In this document: positions 7,528-14,999 of the stretch, piece by piece
How the letters are laid out: every line of letters starts with the position of its first letter
Position numbering within the stretch: the stretch's first letter is position 1
Assembly (NCBI GenBank): GCA_964595785.1
Contig: CAZQRO010000004.1
Coordinates: forward strand, 1 to 48,606
DNA from: Bovifimicola sp964595785
GTDB lineage: Bacteria; Bacillota; Clostridia; Lachnospirales; Lachnospiraceae
Reading direction: 5' to 3'
DNA: 48,606 nucleotides
Position numbers and translations under genes: made by a program
The notes under the pieces: model-generated
Told to the model about the DNA's origin: nothing
The model's input: the letters and a program-made list of their open reading frames with translations, nothing else
Databases searched by the model: none

Positions 7528-7611
7528 TTTATCTATTTATCTATTTATTTTATCTATTTATCTATTTATTTTATCTATTTATCTATTTATTTTATCTATT
7601 TATTTATTAAT
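7528..7611 (+). repeat. Tandem 21-bp repeat array at the gap edge
   Basis: Three identical 21-bp units built from TTTATC and TATT tetramers, plus a fourth degenerate unit. Translated, a unit gives the heptad FIYLSIY, but the reading frame has no ribosome binding site and runs through the N gap, so it is treated as non-coding. The array probably extends into the gap. Confidence 0.85.
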
Positions 7612-8087
7612 GATTATATATTGTTGCTATAGTCAAGTATAGAGTTCAAAGAACTCTATGCAACAGGGAAACATAAGCATAAACTTATAAATAAATAAAA
7701 CTTACTTTATAAGTTTCTTTCTGTATCTTCTTTTTAAATGCAGATTAGAAGATATATCATTACACTGATTTTGAAATTGAACAATTTCTGAAATAGTCAA
7801 GTGGGGCAATGCAACGCATAAAGCCACCACTTGCCTACTTCCCATAATTCATTGTTTATCATTTCGGCTAAATTACAAACATTACAATTATGTAATTCAT
7901 AGATATTATAATTCCTCTTTGGCTTAGTCAAACTAACATTACACTCACTTCGTTCGTTCCATTTTCGCAAAACCCCCTATTTAACAAATAGTTGATAAAC
8001 GTCGTGCTCCGTTTTGGTATATTTTATGTTGCACTCCATCAACTACCTCTACATAAATTATTATTTCGTTTTCGTTAAACTGGGTAC

Positions 8088-8108
8088 GGTTTTGCGAATA
8101 GTTATATC
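8088..8108 (+). repeat. 21-bp direct repeat, copy 2
   Basis: Identical to 7407–7427. The two copies bracket the gap, the tandem array and about 560 bp of non-coding DNA. Confidence 0.8.
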
Positions 8109-8142
8109 TGTAACCAAACAACTGCTTCTATATATCTTATAA

Positions 8143-8766
8143 TTATTTATCAGCCGGCAAATCAAGATAATTAATAATTAGTCTGACGGCGTTTTCAATA
8201 CCTGTTTTTCCACTATTTATACATAAATCATATGAAGAACTGTTTGCCCATTTTTTATTTGTATAGTAATTATAATAACCTGCTCGTTTTTTATCCGTTT
8301 TAATAATCATTTCCCGAGCTTTTGATGGTGTAACATTATTACGTTTGCATATACGTTCAACTTTTGAATCCATATCACTGGTTATAAATACGCTGAGTAT
8401 ATTATAATCATCCTGCAAGGCATAATCAGCACAACGGCCAACGAATACACAACTTTCTTTTTTAGCAATATTTTTAATTGCCTCAAATTGTGCCAGAAAA
8501 ATTTTCTGACTCAAAGGTACATCAATCATGCCGCCCGAACCATAAGGATGATATGTATCCATTACAAGCGAATATAGAAAACTATTCGTTGGTTTTTCAT
8601 CATGTGCCTTGAAGACTTCTTCGCACAATCCGCTTTCTCTAGATGCAATGGAAAGTAATTCACTGTCATAACACTTAATACCAAGCTGTGTGGCAAGTTT
8701 TTGACCAATCTCTCTTCCGCCGCTTCCATATTGTCTTCCAATTGTAATAATAGTATGTTTATCCAT
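8143..8766 (-). CDS. Cytidylate kinase-like family protein
   Basis: 207 residues with an N-terminal P-loop (TIGRQYGSGGREIG, about residues 8–21), followed by LATQLGIKCYDSELL and FVGRCADYAL. These fit the Cytidylate_kin2 (PF13189) family, P-loop kinases related to CMP kinase but with a degenerate Walker A and uncertain substrate. GGAGGTG lies 6 nt before the ATG at 8766, ruling out the longer frame starting at 8781. It is the last gene of the leftward cluster, 31 nt after the RluD-type gene. Not the housekeeping cmk. Confidence 0.8.
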   Translation of the reverse strand: MDKHTIITIGRQYGSGGREIGQKLATQLGIKCYDSELLSIASRESGLCEEVFKAHDEKPTNSFLYSLVMDTYHPYGSGGMIDVPLSQKIFLAQFEAIKNIAKKESCVFVGRCADYALQDDYNILSVFITSDMDSKVERICKRNNVTPSKAREMIIKTDKKRAGYYNYYTNKKWANSSSYDLCINSGKTGIENAVRLIINYLDLPADK

Positions 8767-8797
8767 ACAAAACACCTCCAAAAATAAATTTTGTTAA

Positions 8798-9721
8798 CTA
8801 GTTACGTGGTAATATTTTAAGTAAATGTACAAAATATTCTGGTAAAGGAGCTTCAAATTCCATATATTCATTTGTTCTTGGATGTTTAAATCCAAGAATT
8901 CTTGCATGTAATGTCTGACCTGTTAATTTGTATGGACAATGTGATGGTCCATACACTGTATCACCTAATAAAGGAAAACCTATACTTGACATATGAACTC
9001 GGATTTGATGAGTTCTGCCGGTTTCTAAAATACATTCAATATGAGTAAAATTCTTAAATCTATCTAAGACTTTGTAATGAGTAATGGCTTCTTTACCATT
9101 ATTAACATTAGCTTCCATTTTAAGACGATTATTAGGATGTCTGCCAATTTTAGCATTTACAGTACCTAAATCTTCTTTAATAACGTTATGAACAATCGCT
9201 TCATAGCGTCTTGTAATTGTATGAGCCTTTAATTGTTCGGCTAAACTATTATGCGCAAAATCATTTTTACAAACTACAATAGCTCCTGTGGTATCCATAT
9301 CTATCCGGTGAACTATACCCGGTCTCATTATTCCGTTTATTCTCGATAAATCACCTTTGCAATGATATAAAAGTGCATTAACCAAGGTGCCTGAATAATG
9401 TCCTCTTGCGGGATGTACAACCATTTGTTTTGGCTTATTAATAACAATAACATCACTATCTTCATAGAGAATGTCCAAAGGAATATCCTCTGCTAAAATC
9501 TGTGGGTCAATAGCCTCTGGTATCTCTACAGATATAATATCATCAGTACATGTTTTGTAATTCGACTTAACGACCGAGCCATTAACTAATATATGTTTTT
9601 CTGAAATCAATTTCTGGATATGTGTACGGGAAATATCCGGATATAAATCAGAAATGTATTTATCAATTCGTTTACCATCGTGCAGGACATCAACGGTAAT
9701 TTTATTATAAAAACCATTCAT
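8798..9721 (-). CDS. RluD-family 23S rRNA pseudouridine synthase
   Basis: 307 residues: an S4-like RNA-binding domain (about 15–65, RIDKYISDLYPDISRTHIQKLI) followed by the RluA/RluD catalytic domain. The signature HRIDMDTTG is at 138–146, with catalytic Asp141; VVHPARG, ETGRTHQIRVH and LLGDTVYG are also present. It isomerises uridines in large-subunit rRNA; the exact positions are not deducible. It directly follows lspA, the conserved lspA–rluD pairing. AGGAAG 9 nt upstream supports the ATG. Confidence 0.93.
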   Translation of the reverse strand: MNGFYNKITVDVLHDGKRIDKYISDLYPDISRTHIQKLISEKHILVNGSVVKSNYKTCTDDIISVEIPEAIDPQILAEDIPLDILYEDSDVIVINKPKQMVVHPARGHYSGTLVNALLYHCKGDLSRINGIMRPGIVHRIDMDTTGAIVVCKNDFAHNSLAEQLKAHTITRRYEAIVHNVIKEDLGTVNAKIGRHPNNRLKMEANVNNGKEAITHYKVLDRFKNFTHIECILETGRTHQIRVHMSSIGFPLLGDTVYGPSHCPYKLTGQTLHARILGFKHPRTNEYMEFEAPLPEYFVHLLKILPRN

Positions 9722-9740
9722 TTAATCTAACTTCCTAATC

Positions 9741-10283
9741 TTAATTCTTTTTTGATTTAATTCTTGAAATTGAATTCAGTTCTTCTTCTTTTGTAAAAAA
9801 CATAAGTGTAATAAATAGCAGAACCGTTGCAACAGTTACATAACAATCAGCAACATTAAATGTTGGAAAATCGACAAAATCAAATTTAATAAAATCTATT
9901 ACATATCCCAACCTGATTCTGTCAATAAGGTTACCAATTGCTCCTGCAATCATAAAAGAACAAAGCACTTGTATAAAAGAAAATTTGAAAAACAACCTGC
10001 TATTTTGGCTAATAGCATTTTCTAATGCAAATACCATGTAAACAATCAACATAACTACAATAAGTACCACAATAGTAATAAGTGTCATTTTACCTGACAT
10101 AATACCAAATGCGATACCTCTATTTTCAAGATATTCAAAAGAAAATATATTGTGTATGACCGTATGATTCTTTTCCAAATCTAATTTATTAACTACCAAA
10201 TGCTTAGCAAATTGATCAAACAAGATAAGAAATATTGTCAATATACTAAGCACTGAATATTTAAGACATTTTTTTTTATTCAT
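9741..10283 (-). CDS. lspA: Lipoprotein signal peptidase II
   Basis: 180 residues with four predicted membrane segments. The catalytic aspartates are Asp121 in GNLIDRI and Asp146 in FNVADCY; ENRGIAFGI is the other family signature. LspA cleaves diacylated prolipoproteins before the lipid-modified Cys. The ATG at 10283 has no ribosome binding site close by; the nearest, AAAGGAAC, is about 27 nt upstream and precedes a five-codon reading frame whose TGA overlaps this ATG (see findings). A TTG at 10289 is an alternative start. Confidence 0.94.
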   Translation of the reverse strand: MNKKKCLKYSVLSILTIFLILFDQFAKHLVVNKLDLEKNHTVIHNIFSFEYLENRGIAFGIMSGKMTLITIVVLIVVMLIVYMVFALENAISQNSRLFFKFSFIQVLCSFMIAGAIGNLIDRIRLGYVIDFIKFDFVDFPTFNVADCYVTVATVLLFITLMFFTKEEELNSISRIKSKKN

Positions 10284-10321
10284 ATACAAAATAACATAAT
10301 ATTAAATTATGTTCCTTTCAA

Positions 10322-11413
10322 TTACAATACAATATCAGAAAGAGACTTATACATCTCTTCGTCAGTTACTGAAGTATCTATGATTGCAGTTCCGAGATTC
10401 TTAAGAAGTATAAACTTAATTTTATCAGAATCCATTTTCTTATCTGATTTAGTTGTTTCCACAACTGAATCTTTTGATAAACCGGCTGCTGTTTCAGGAA
10501 GCATAAATTTTTTAATAATACTTTTTCCAAAAGCAACAGTTTCTTTAGTAATATAGCCCTTTGCAAAAGATATTTCTAATGCAGAAAGCATTCCTAATGT
10601 GACACACTCGCCATGAAGTAATGAAAAATCTGAATTCTTTTCAATAGCATGACCAAGAGTATGACCAAAATTAAGCAATGCCCTTTCACCAAGGGTTTCT
10701 TTAGGATCATATTCCACAACCGAACGTTTAATCATACAACTTTCACTTATCATATATTCCAATGAATCATATTCTAATGCAAGAATATGTTCGTAATTAT
10801 CATTAAGCCAGTTAAGATATCCTTTATCCTTAATAAAGCCGTGTTTTATTATCTCACCCATGCCGGATAAATATTCACGTTCAGGCAGTGACTTAAGTGT
10901 ACTTAAATTGATATAAACAAGAACCGGCTGATAGAACGCTCCAACCATATTCTTATATCCATTAAAATCAACACCTGTTTTTCCACCTATACTGCTGTCA
11001 ACCTGAGCTAACAGTGAAGTTGGAAGTTGAATAAAACGAACTCCTCTTAAATAAGTGGCAGCGGTAAATCCTGTTAAGTCACCAGTTACACCTCCGCCTA
11101 ATGCAAGCAGCATATCATTTCTGTCAAATTTCTTATCTATAAGATATGCATATAATTCATATACCGTATCAAGGTTTTTACTTGCTTCACCTGCCTTAAA
11201 CTGAAATATATACACATCCTTACACATAGTGCTTAAACGTTCTTTCAAGTTTTCAGCATAAATCGGACCAACATTTAATTCCGTAACAATACAGATATTT
11301 CTATTTTTTATTTCAAATTTATTAATTTCAGAAAATAAATTTTCATAATTATTCTCAATTAAAATCTCATAACATGGTTTATTATTAAATCTTACCGGTA
11401 TTCTAACAGACAT
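10322..11413 (-). CDS. aroB: 3-dehydroquinate synthase
   Basis: 363 residues, full length. It converts DAHP to 3-dehydroquinate in the shikimate pathway using NAD and a divalent metal. Seen: LALGGGVTGDLTGF and LPTSLLAQVDSSIGGKTG (NAD and substrate loops), and metal ligands in GMGEIIKHG, FGHTLGHAIE and LLHGECV. GAGGTGA 3 nt before the ATG sets the start. No other shikimate gene is in the window; placement between sepF and lspA appears to be only an operon association. Confidence 0.95.
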   Translation of the reverse strand: MSVRIPVRFNNKPCYEILIENNYENLFSEINKFEIKNRNICIVTELNVGPIYAENLKERLSTMCKDVYIFQFKAGEASKNLDTVYELYAYLIDKKFDRNDMLLALGGGVTGDLTGFTAATYLRGVRFIQLPTSLLAQVDSSIGGKTGVDFNGYKNMVGAFYQPVLVYINLSTLKSLPEREYLSGMGEIIKHGFIKDKGYLNWLNDNYEHILALEYDSLEYMISESCMIKRSVVEYDPKETLGERALLNFGHTLGHAIEKNSDFSLLHGECVTLGMLSALEISFAKGYITKETVAFGKSIIKKFMLPETAAGLSKDSVVETTKSDKKMDSDKIKFILLKNLGTAIIDTSVTDEEMYKSLSDIVL

Positions 11414-11425
11414 TTCTCACCTCAA

Positions 11426-11929
11426 TTACATTTCAGTTACATTTGCATTACCATTAAGGATTTCCTGAAAATCTCCTGAAATCTCTACAGATGGTGGTGT
11501 TGCAATAAATATGTAATTAGAAACTTTCTGCATATTGCCGTCAATTGCAAAACATGAGCCGGAAGTAAAGTCAATTATTCTCTGTGCGAGTTCTACATGA
11601 ATACCCTCCAGATTTAAAACTACAGCTCGTCCGGAGACAAGTGTATTTGTTATTTCTCTGCCATCTTCAATTGTTGCCGGCTTTATTACACATACTTCCA
11701 TTCCATTTTTGCTGCGCATTGGAACAACCTTTGGTTTTACCTGTTTAGGTCTTGATACAGATTTAGGAGTGTCTTTAACAGAAAAATCATCTATATCATT
11801 ATCTGAAAACCTCTTTGAAGGTTTAGACTTTTTAGGCATTTCATATTCTTCTTCATCATCATAATCATCATCATAATCGTCATCATCATTCAATTTCATA
11901 AAACTTAAAAACTTATCAGTTATACTCAT
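11426..11929 (-). CDS. sepF: Cell division protein SepF
   Basis: 167 residues. A short amphipathic N-terminus (MSITDKFLSFMKL, membrane anchor), a very acidic Asp/Glu-rich linker (about 14–35) and a C-terminal SepF core (VCVIKPATIEDGREI, LVSGRAVVLNLEG, SGSCFAIDG). SepF binds FtsZ filaments and tethers them to the membrane. GGAGGT 8 nt upstream fixes the ATG at 11929. A good promoter lies in the 108 bp before it, so it can be expressed apart from yggS, which is itself a common sepF neighbour. Confidence 0.94.
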   Translation of the reverse strand: MSITDKFLSFMKLNDDDDYDDDYDDEEEYEMPKKSKPSKRFSDNDIDDFSVKDTPKSVSRPKQVKPKVVPMRSKNGMEVCVIKPATIEDGREITNTLVSGRAVVLNLEGIHVELAQRIIDFTSGSCFAIDGNMQKVSNYIFIATPPSVEISGDFQEILNGNANVTEM

Positions 11930-11987
11930 AAATTTAACCTCCACTTGGTATATGATTAAATCATTACCATATAATATTATTATTACT

Positions 11988-12016
11988 ATTATCGTTGTTT
12001 TTCTTATTTATGTCAA
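11988..12016 (-). promoter_or_regulatory. Promoter of sepF
   Basis: Minus strand TTGACA (12011–12016), 17-bp spacer, GATAAT (11988–11993), one mismatch from consensus. Confidence 0.75.
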
Positions 12017-12037
12017 CAGTTTATCTTGATTTTTAGT

Positions 12038-12730
12038 CTAGATATTATAGTTTCTGCTGCCAAATATACCTGTTCCTACTCTGACTAAAGTTGCACCTTC
12101 TTCTACTGCTACCTCATAATCACCAGTCATTCCCATTGACAATTCAGTCATTTCAACATTTTGAATATTTAAACTGTCAATTTTATTTGAAAGTCTCTTT
12201 AATTCTCTGAAATATACACGGTTACTTTCAGGATTATCAGTAAATGGTGCTATTGTCATCAATCCTTTGATATGAATGTTGTCTAATATACTTATTTCTT
12301 TTACAATAGCAATTGTTTCATCTTCACTTAAACCAAATTTTGTGTCTTCATTTGCCACATTTATCTGAACTAAAATATTAACAGTTACATTTTTCTTTAT
12401 TGCCTCAATACTTATCTGTTCTGCAAGTCTTACAGAGTCAACAGAATGTATCAGATTAACTTTGTCGACGATATATTTAACTTTATTACGTTGGAGATGT
12501 CCAATAAGATGCCATTTAATATCCTTTGGTAAAACAGGATATTTATCATCCAATTCCTGAACCTTATTTTCCCCAAAGTCACGTGTACCTGTAGAATAAG
12601 CTTCTTCAATATAAGAAACAGGTTTTGTCTTACTGACTGCAATTAATGTTACTTCTGAATAATCCCTGTTAACTTTATCACAGGCTTTCTTAATCTGTTC
12701 CTTAACTTTAATTATATTGTCTTTAATCAT
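12038..12730 (-). CDS. YggS/YlmE-type PLP-binding protein
   Basis: 230 residues forming a single TIM-barrel of the YggS family, which binds pyridoxal phosphate and maintains B6 and amino-acid homeostasis without a known catalytic activity. The PLP lysine is in LIAVSKTK; GENKVQEL, WHLIGHLQRNK and the C-terminal ELSMGMTGDYEVAVEEGAT and VRVGTGIFG are conserved. AAGGAG is 11 nt before the ATG at 12730; a GTG at 12739 is too close to it (2 nt). It is followed by sepF, the usual Gram-positive order. Confidence 0.93.
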   Translation of the reverse strand: MIKDNIIKVKEQIKKACDKVNRDYSEVTLIAVSKTKPVSYIEEAYSTGTRDFGENKVQELDDKYPVLPKDIKWHLIGHLQRNKVKYIVDKVNLIHSVDSVRLAEQISIEAIKKNVTVNILVQINVANEDTKFGLSEDETIAIVKEISILDNIHIKGLMTIAPFTDNPESNRVYFRELKRLSNKIDSLNIQNVEMTELSMGMTGDYEVAVEEGATLVRVGTGIFGSRNYNI

Positions 12731-12747
12731 TGATTTCACAACTCCTT

Positions 12748-14151
12748 TTATTTAAAAATAACCTGATTCTCTTTTACTAAAGAGGCATTTAAAACAATCT
12801 GATCATATACCTGTAATCCGTATTTTGAGCCGGATTCAACGATATAATAACCATTTTTATCTGAAAGGATTTCCACATATCTGAATGTTGTATACCCGGT
12901 ATTAACATTATAGACACCTTTTAGTGAGGCTGTATTATCAATTTGATATTTATCACCTGAATCGGGTTTCACAACAACATCTCCTTTAGTTAATTCAGTT
13001 GTCGAATCTATATAGCAAATATCATCTTTAATACAAATAATATTTGCAGGAGTAAATTCAACTAATGATTCACCATCTGATATAATTTGTTTTTGGAAAC
13101 CTGATTTCGATTTACCCGATTCACCACCGTTAGTTAGATATTCAGATGGAATTGTATAAAAATCTTTTTCTGTAATAGATGTTTTTGGAATTTTTAATCC
13201 TTCTGCCATATCTCCGCTAATTTTTATATCAACAAATCTTTTATCTGCAAACTGCAGCATATATCGACGCAAACCAATTACACCATAATAAGAATCATTA
13301 TTGTTAATTATACTAAAATAAGCTGATGTAGTGATTTTTTCCGATGGAAAATTTACTTCTACAACACTAATTTCCTTGTATGCTTCTGATTGTTCTTTTG
13401 ATAAAGGAATAATTACCTCCCATTCTTCGTTGTCAATCGTTTTATATATAGGTTTTCCGCTTTCAACACTGTTTCCTGACAAAATAGCACTTTTTTTATA
13501 AGCACTTTCATTAAACGAAGCATCTGTAATAGCATCTTTAGCAATACTTTCAAATCCGTCTGTATAGAATTCCACTATCCCTGAACGCTCAGCTTTATTA
13601 ATGGATAATGCTGCTCCGCCATTTTCTGTTAATGACGCATTAATTGCTGCCATAGAATTCAAATTAATACTCTCAAGAAGAGTAGCATCTAAATTATATT
13701 TAAAATCATAAACATCACTAAAGTTTTGAACATCATATGTATTGACAAATTTAGAAATATCTGTTTTAATTTCAGCAATATTTGCTGATGAAAGCGTTGA
13801 ATCATTCTCAGCAGCACTTTCAAGTTTTTCGGAAAAGTCTCCATTTTCATCAATTGTATATAATGTATTTCCAACACATACTCTTGTGCCTTCCTTTACA
13901 TAATAGTTAATGTAACCGGAAGCCGGAGCACTAGTAACAGTTTCTGTCCTTAATGCAATACCTGTAGTATTAATGCCTTGTACTAATTCGCTCTGTCCTT
14001 TGGCAACTTCATATATGGATACTTTATCCCTTGAAATATAAATAATACAATTTATGCCCAGGTATAAAAAAACAAGTGTTAAAATTATCATGCCAATATT
14101 AATATTTATTGGTTTTCTGTATCTTACAATTCGTTTATTTTTAGATTTCAT
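12748..14151 (-). CDS. HlyD-like membrane-fusion/adaptor protein
   Basis: 467 residues with one N-terminal membrane segment (about 19–40) after a basic cytoplasmic tail (KSKNKRIVRYRKP). Next comes a half lipoyl-like motif (about 72–105, SAPASGYINYYVKEGT), a middle region without a clear long coiled coil, and a C-terminal beta-rich part (KGDVVVKPDSG, GLQVYDQIVL). This resembles HlyD-family periplasmic adaptors. No ABC transporter or other pump gene is adjacent; it leads yggS and sepF instead, hinting at an envelope or division role (inference). GGGAGG lies 5 nt before the ATG and a good promoter precedes it. Confidence 0.75.
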   Translation of the reverse strand: MKSKNKRIVRYRKPININIGMIILTLVFLYLGINCIIYISRDKVSIYEVAKGQSELVQGINTTGIALRTETVTSAPASGYINYYVKEGTRVCVGNTLYTIDENGDFSEKLESAAENDSTLSSANIAEIKTDISKFVNTYDVQNFSDVYDFKYNLDATLLESINLNSMAAINASLTENGGAALSINKAERSGIVEFYTDGFESIAKDAITDASFNESAYKKSAILSGNSVESGKPIYKTIDNEEWEVIIPLSKEQSEAYKEISVVEVNFPSEKITTSAYFSIINNNDSYYGVIGLRRYMLQFADKRFVDIKISGDMAEGLKIPKTSITEKDFYTIPSEYLTNGGESGKSKSGFQKQIISDGESLVEFTPANIICIKDDICYIDSTTELTKGDVVVKPDSGDKYQIDNTASLKGVYNVNTGYTTFRYVEILSDKNGYYIVESGSKYGLQVYDQIVLNASLVKENQVIFK

Positions 14152-14182
14152 CGTATCCTCCCTGATTAATCCGCTTCATATT

Positions 14183-14211
14183 ATTATCTAATAATCTTAG
14201 GTTTAAGTCAA
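14183..14211 (-). promoter_or_regulatory. Promoter of the HlyD-like gene and its operon
   Basis: Minus strand TTGACT (14206–14211), 17-bp spacer, GATAAT (14183–14188). It would drive the HlyD-like gene and yggS, with read-through into sepF. Confidence 0.72.
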
Positions 14212-14320
14212 TGCAATATTATAAAAACATTAAAAAAATGAAAAATTTACCAAACTATTTATTAGTATATTTGTTTATACTAGATTATATAGATTATCAT
14301 ATAGAAAGGATGATTTTAAA

Positions 14321-14530
14321 ATGAATTCAAAAGGTTTAGATTATACTATACTGGCAATAGCAATTATCGGTGCAGTCAACTGGGGGCTAATTGGGTTCTT
14401 CAGATTAGACCTTGTGGCATTTCTATTCGGTAATATGACATTATTGTCAAGAATAGTTTATGCTGTAGTTGGAATATGTGGCTTATATCTTATAAGTATG
14501 TTTGGCAGAGTAAGAGATATAGCCGAATAG
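14321..14530 (+). CDS. DUF378 small membrane protein
   Basis: 69 residues with two membrane segments (about 8–28 and 44–62). The DUF378 signature AIIGAVNWGLIGFFRLDLVAFLFG is largely conserved, ending VGICGLYLIS. The function of this family (including Bacillus YuzA) is unknown. AAAGGA lies upstream at a slightly long spacing. It is transcribed alone against its neighbours; TTGTTT (14271–14276) and TATCAT (14295–14300) may be its promoter. A strong terminator follows. Confidence 0.88.
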   Translation: MNSKGLDYTILAIAIIGAVNWGLIGFFRLDLVAFLFGNMTLLSRIVYAVVGICGLYLISMFGRVRDIAE

Positions 14531-14542
14531 AATATACACAAT

Positions 14543-14568
14543 AAAAACCTGCGCAAATGCAGGTTTTT
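14543..14568. terminator. Bidirectional terminator
   Basis: AAAAACCTGC (14543–14552) pairs with GCAGGTTTTT (14559–14568) around a 6-nt loop, giving a U-tract on both strands. It separates the DUF378 gene from the convergent mgsA-like gene and ends the long leftward cluster. Confidence 0.9.
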
Positions 14569-14587
14569 ATTAATATAAAGATATAAT

Positions 14588-14983
14588 CTATCTATAAATA
14601 TCACGCCAATCCAAATCTCCTCTTTCAAGAGATTTTATTAATAATTCTGCTGTAGCCAAATTTGTAGCTAATGGAATATTATGCATATCACACAACCTAA
14701 ATATATTGTTAATATCAGGCTCATGGGATTGCGGTGTTTGTGGATCACGAATAAATATTATCATATCAATTTGATTTTGTTCAATTTGCGAACACATTTG
14801 CTGAACACCGCCAAGATGTCCGGCTAAGAATTTGTGAACGGTAAGATTTGCAACTTCTTCTATCAGACGTCCTGTTGTTTCTGTGGCATATAATTCGTTT
14901 TTGCATAAAATACCACGATATGCAATACATAGATTTTGCATAAGTTTTTTCTTTGAATTGTGTGCTATTAATCCAATATTCAT
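14588..14983 (-). CDS. Methylglyoxal synthase-like protein with altered active site
   Basis: 131 residues of the MGS fold: NIGLIAHNSKKK (phosphate-binding lysines), LYATETTG, AGHLGGVQQ, RDPQTPQSHEPD and IPLATNLATAE. True MgsA makes methylglyoxal from dihydroxyacetone phosphate. In the well-studied enzymes the catalytic base is the Asp of GGDQQ (Asp71 in E. coli); here the codon is GTT, giving Val60. ATGTTG also reads ATETTG. His and Asp of the HxPD motif are kept. It may be inactive on the usual substrate or have another role. AGGAGGT 5 nt before the ATG fixes the start. It is the last gene after rodA. Confidence 0.78.
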   Translation of the reverse strand: MNIGLIAHNSKKKLMQNLCIAYRGILCKNELYATETTGRLIEEVANLTVHKFLAGHLGGVQQMCSQIEQNQIDMIIFIRDPQTPQSHEPDINNIFRLCDMHNIPLATNLATAELLIKSLERGDLDWRDIYR

Positions 14984-14999
14984 AAGATACCTCCTACAG

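Larger units (their letters stand above)
7243..8142. other. Non-coding region with gap and repeats
   Basis: 900 bp without a convincing gene. It is very AT-rich and holds a 100-N gap, an array of 21-bp tandem repeats and a 21-bp sequence repeated near both ends (listed separately). It also has small hairpins: a 9-bp stem with a 3-nt loop at 7639–7659 and a 7-bp stem at 7798–7804/7827–7833, neither followed by a T-run. TTCGCAAAACC at 7964–7974 is an inverted copy of the start of the flanking repeat. No transposase fragment was recognised on either strand. Confidence 0.7.

Noticed and set aside
7528..7611. Tandem repeats as a CRISPR array
   Set aside because: Units are contiguous with no unique spacers, are AT-only apart from single C residues, and no cas gene is near.
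7405..7632. Open frame with FIYLSIY heptad repeats running through the N gap
   Set aside because: It depends on unknown bases, has no ribosome binding site, and the heptad is simply the translation of a 21-bp DNA repeat.
7639..7659. 9-bp hairpin with AAA loop as terminator
   Set aside because: No T-tract follows on either strand and no gene ends next to it.
7798..7833. Hairpin considered as a small structured RNA
   Set aside because: Only a 7-bp stem, no promoter or terminator framing, and no recognised RNA family.
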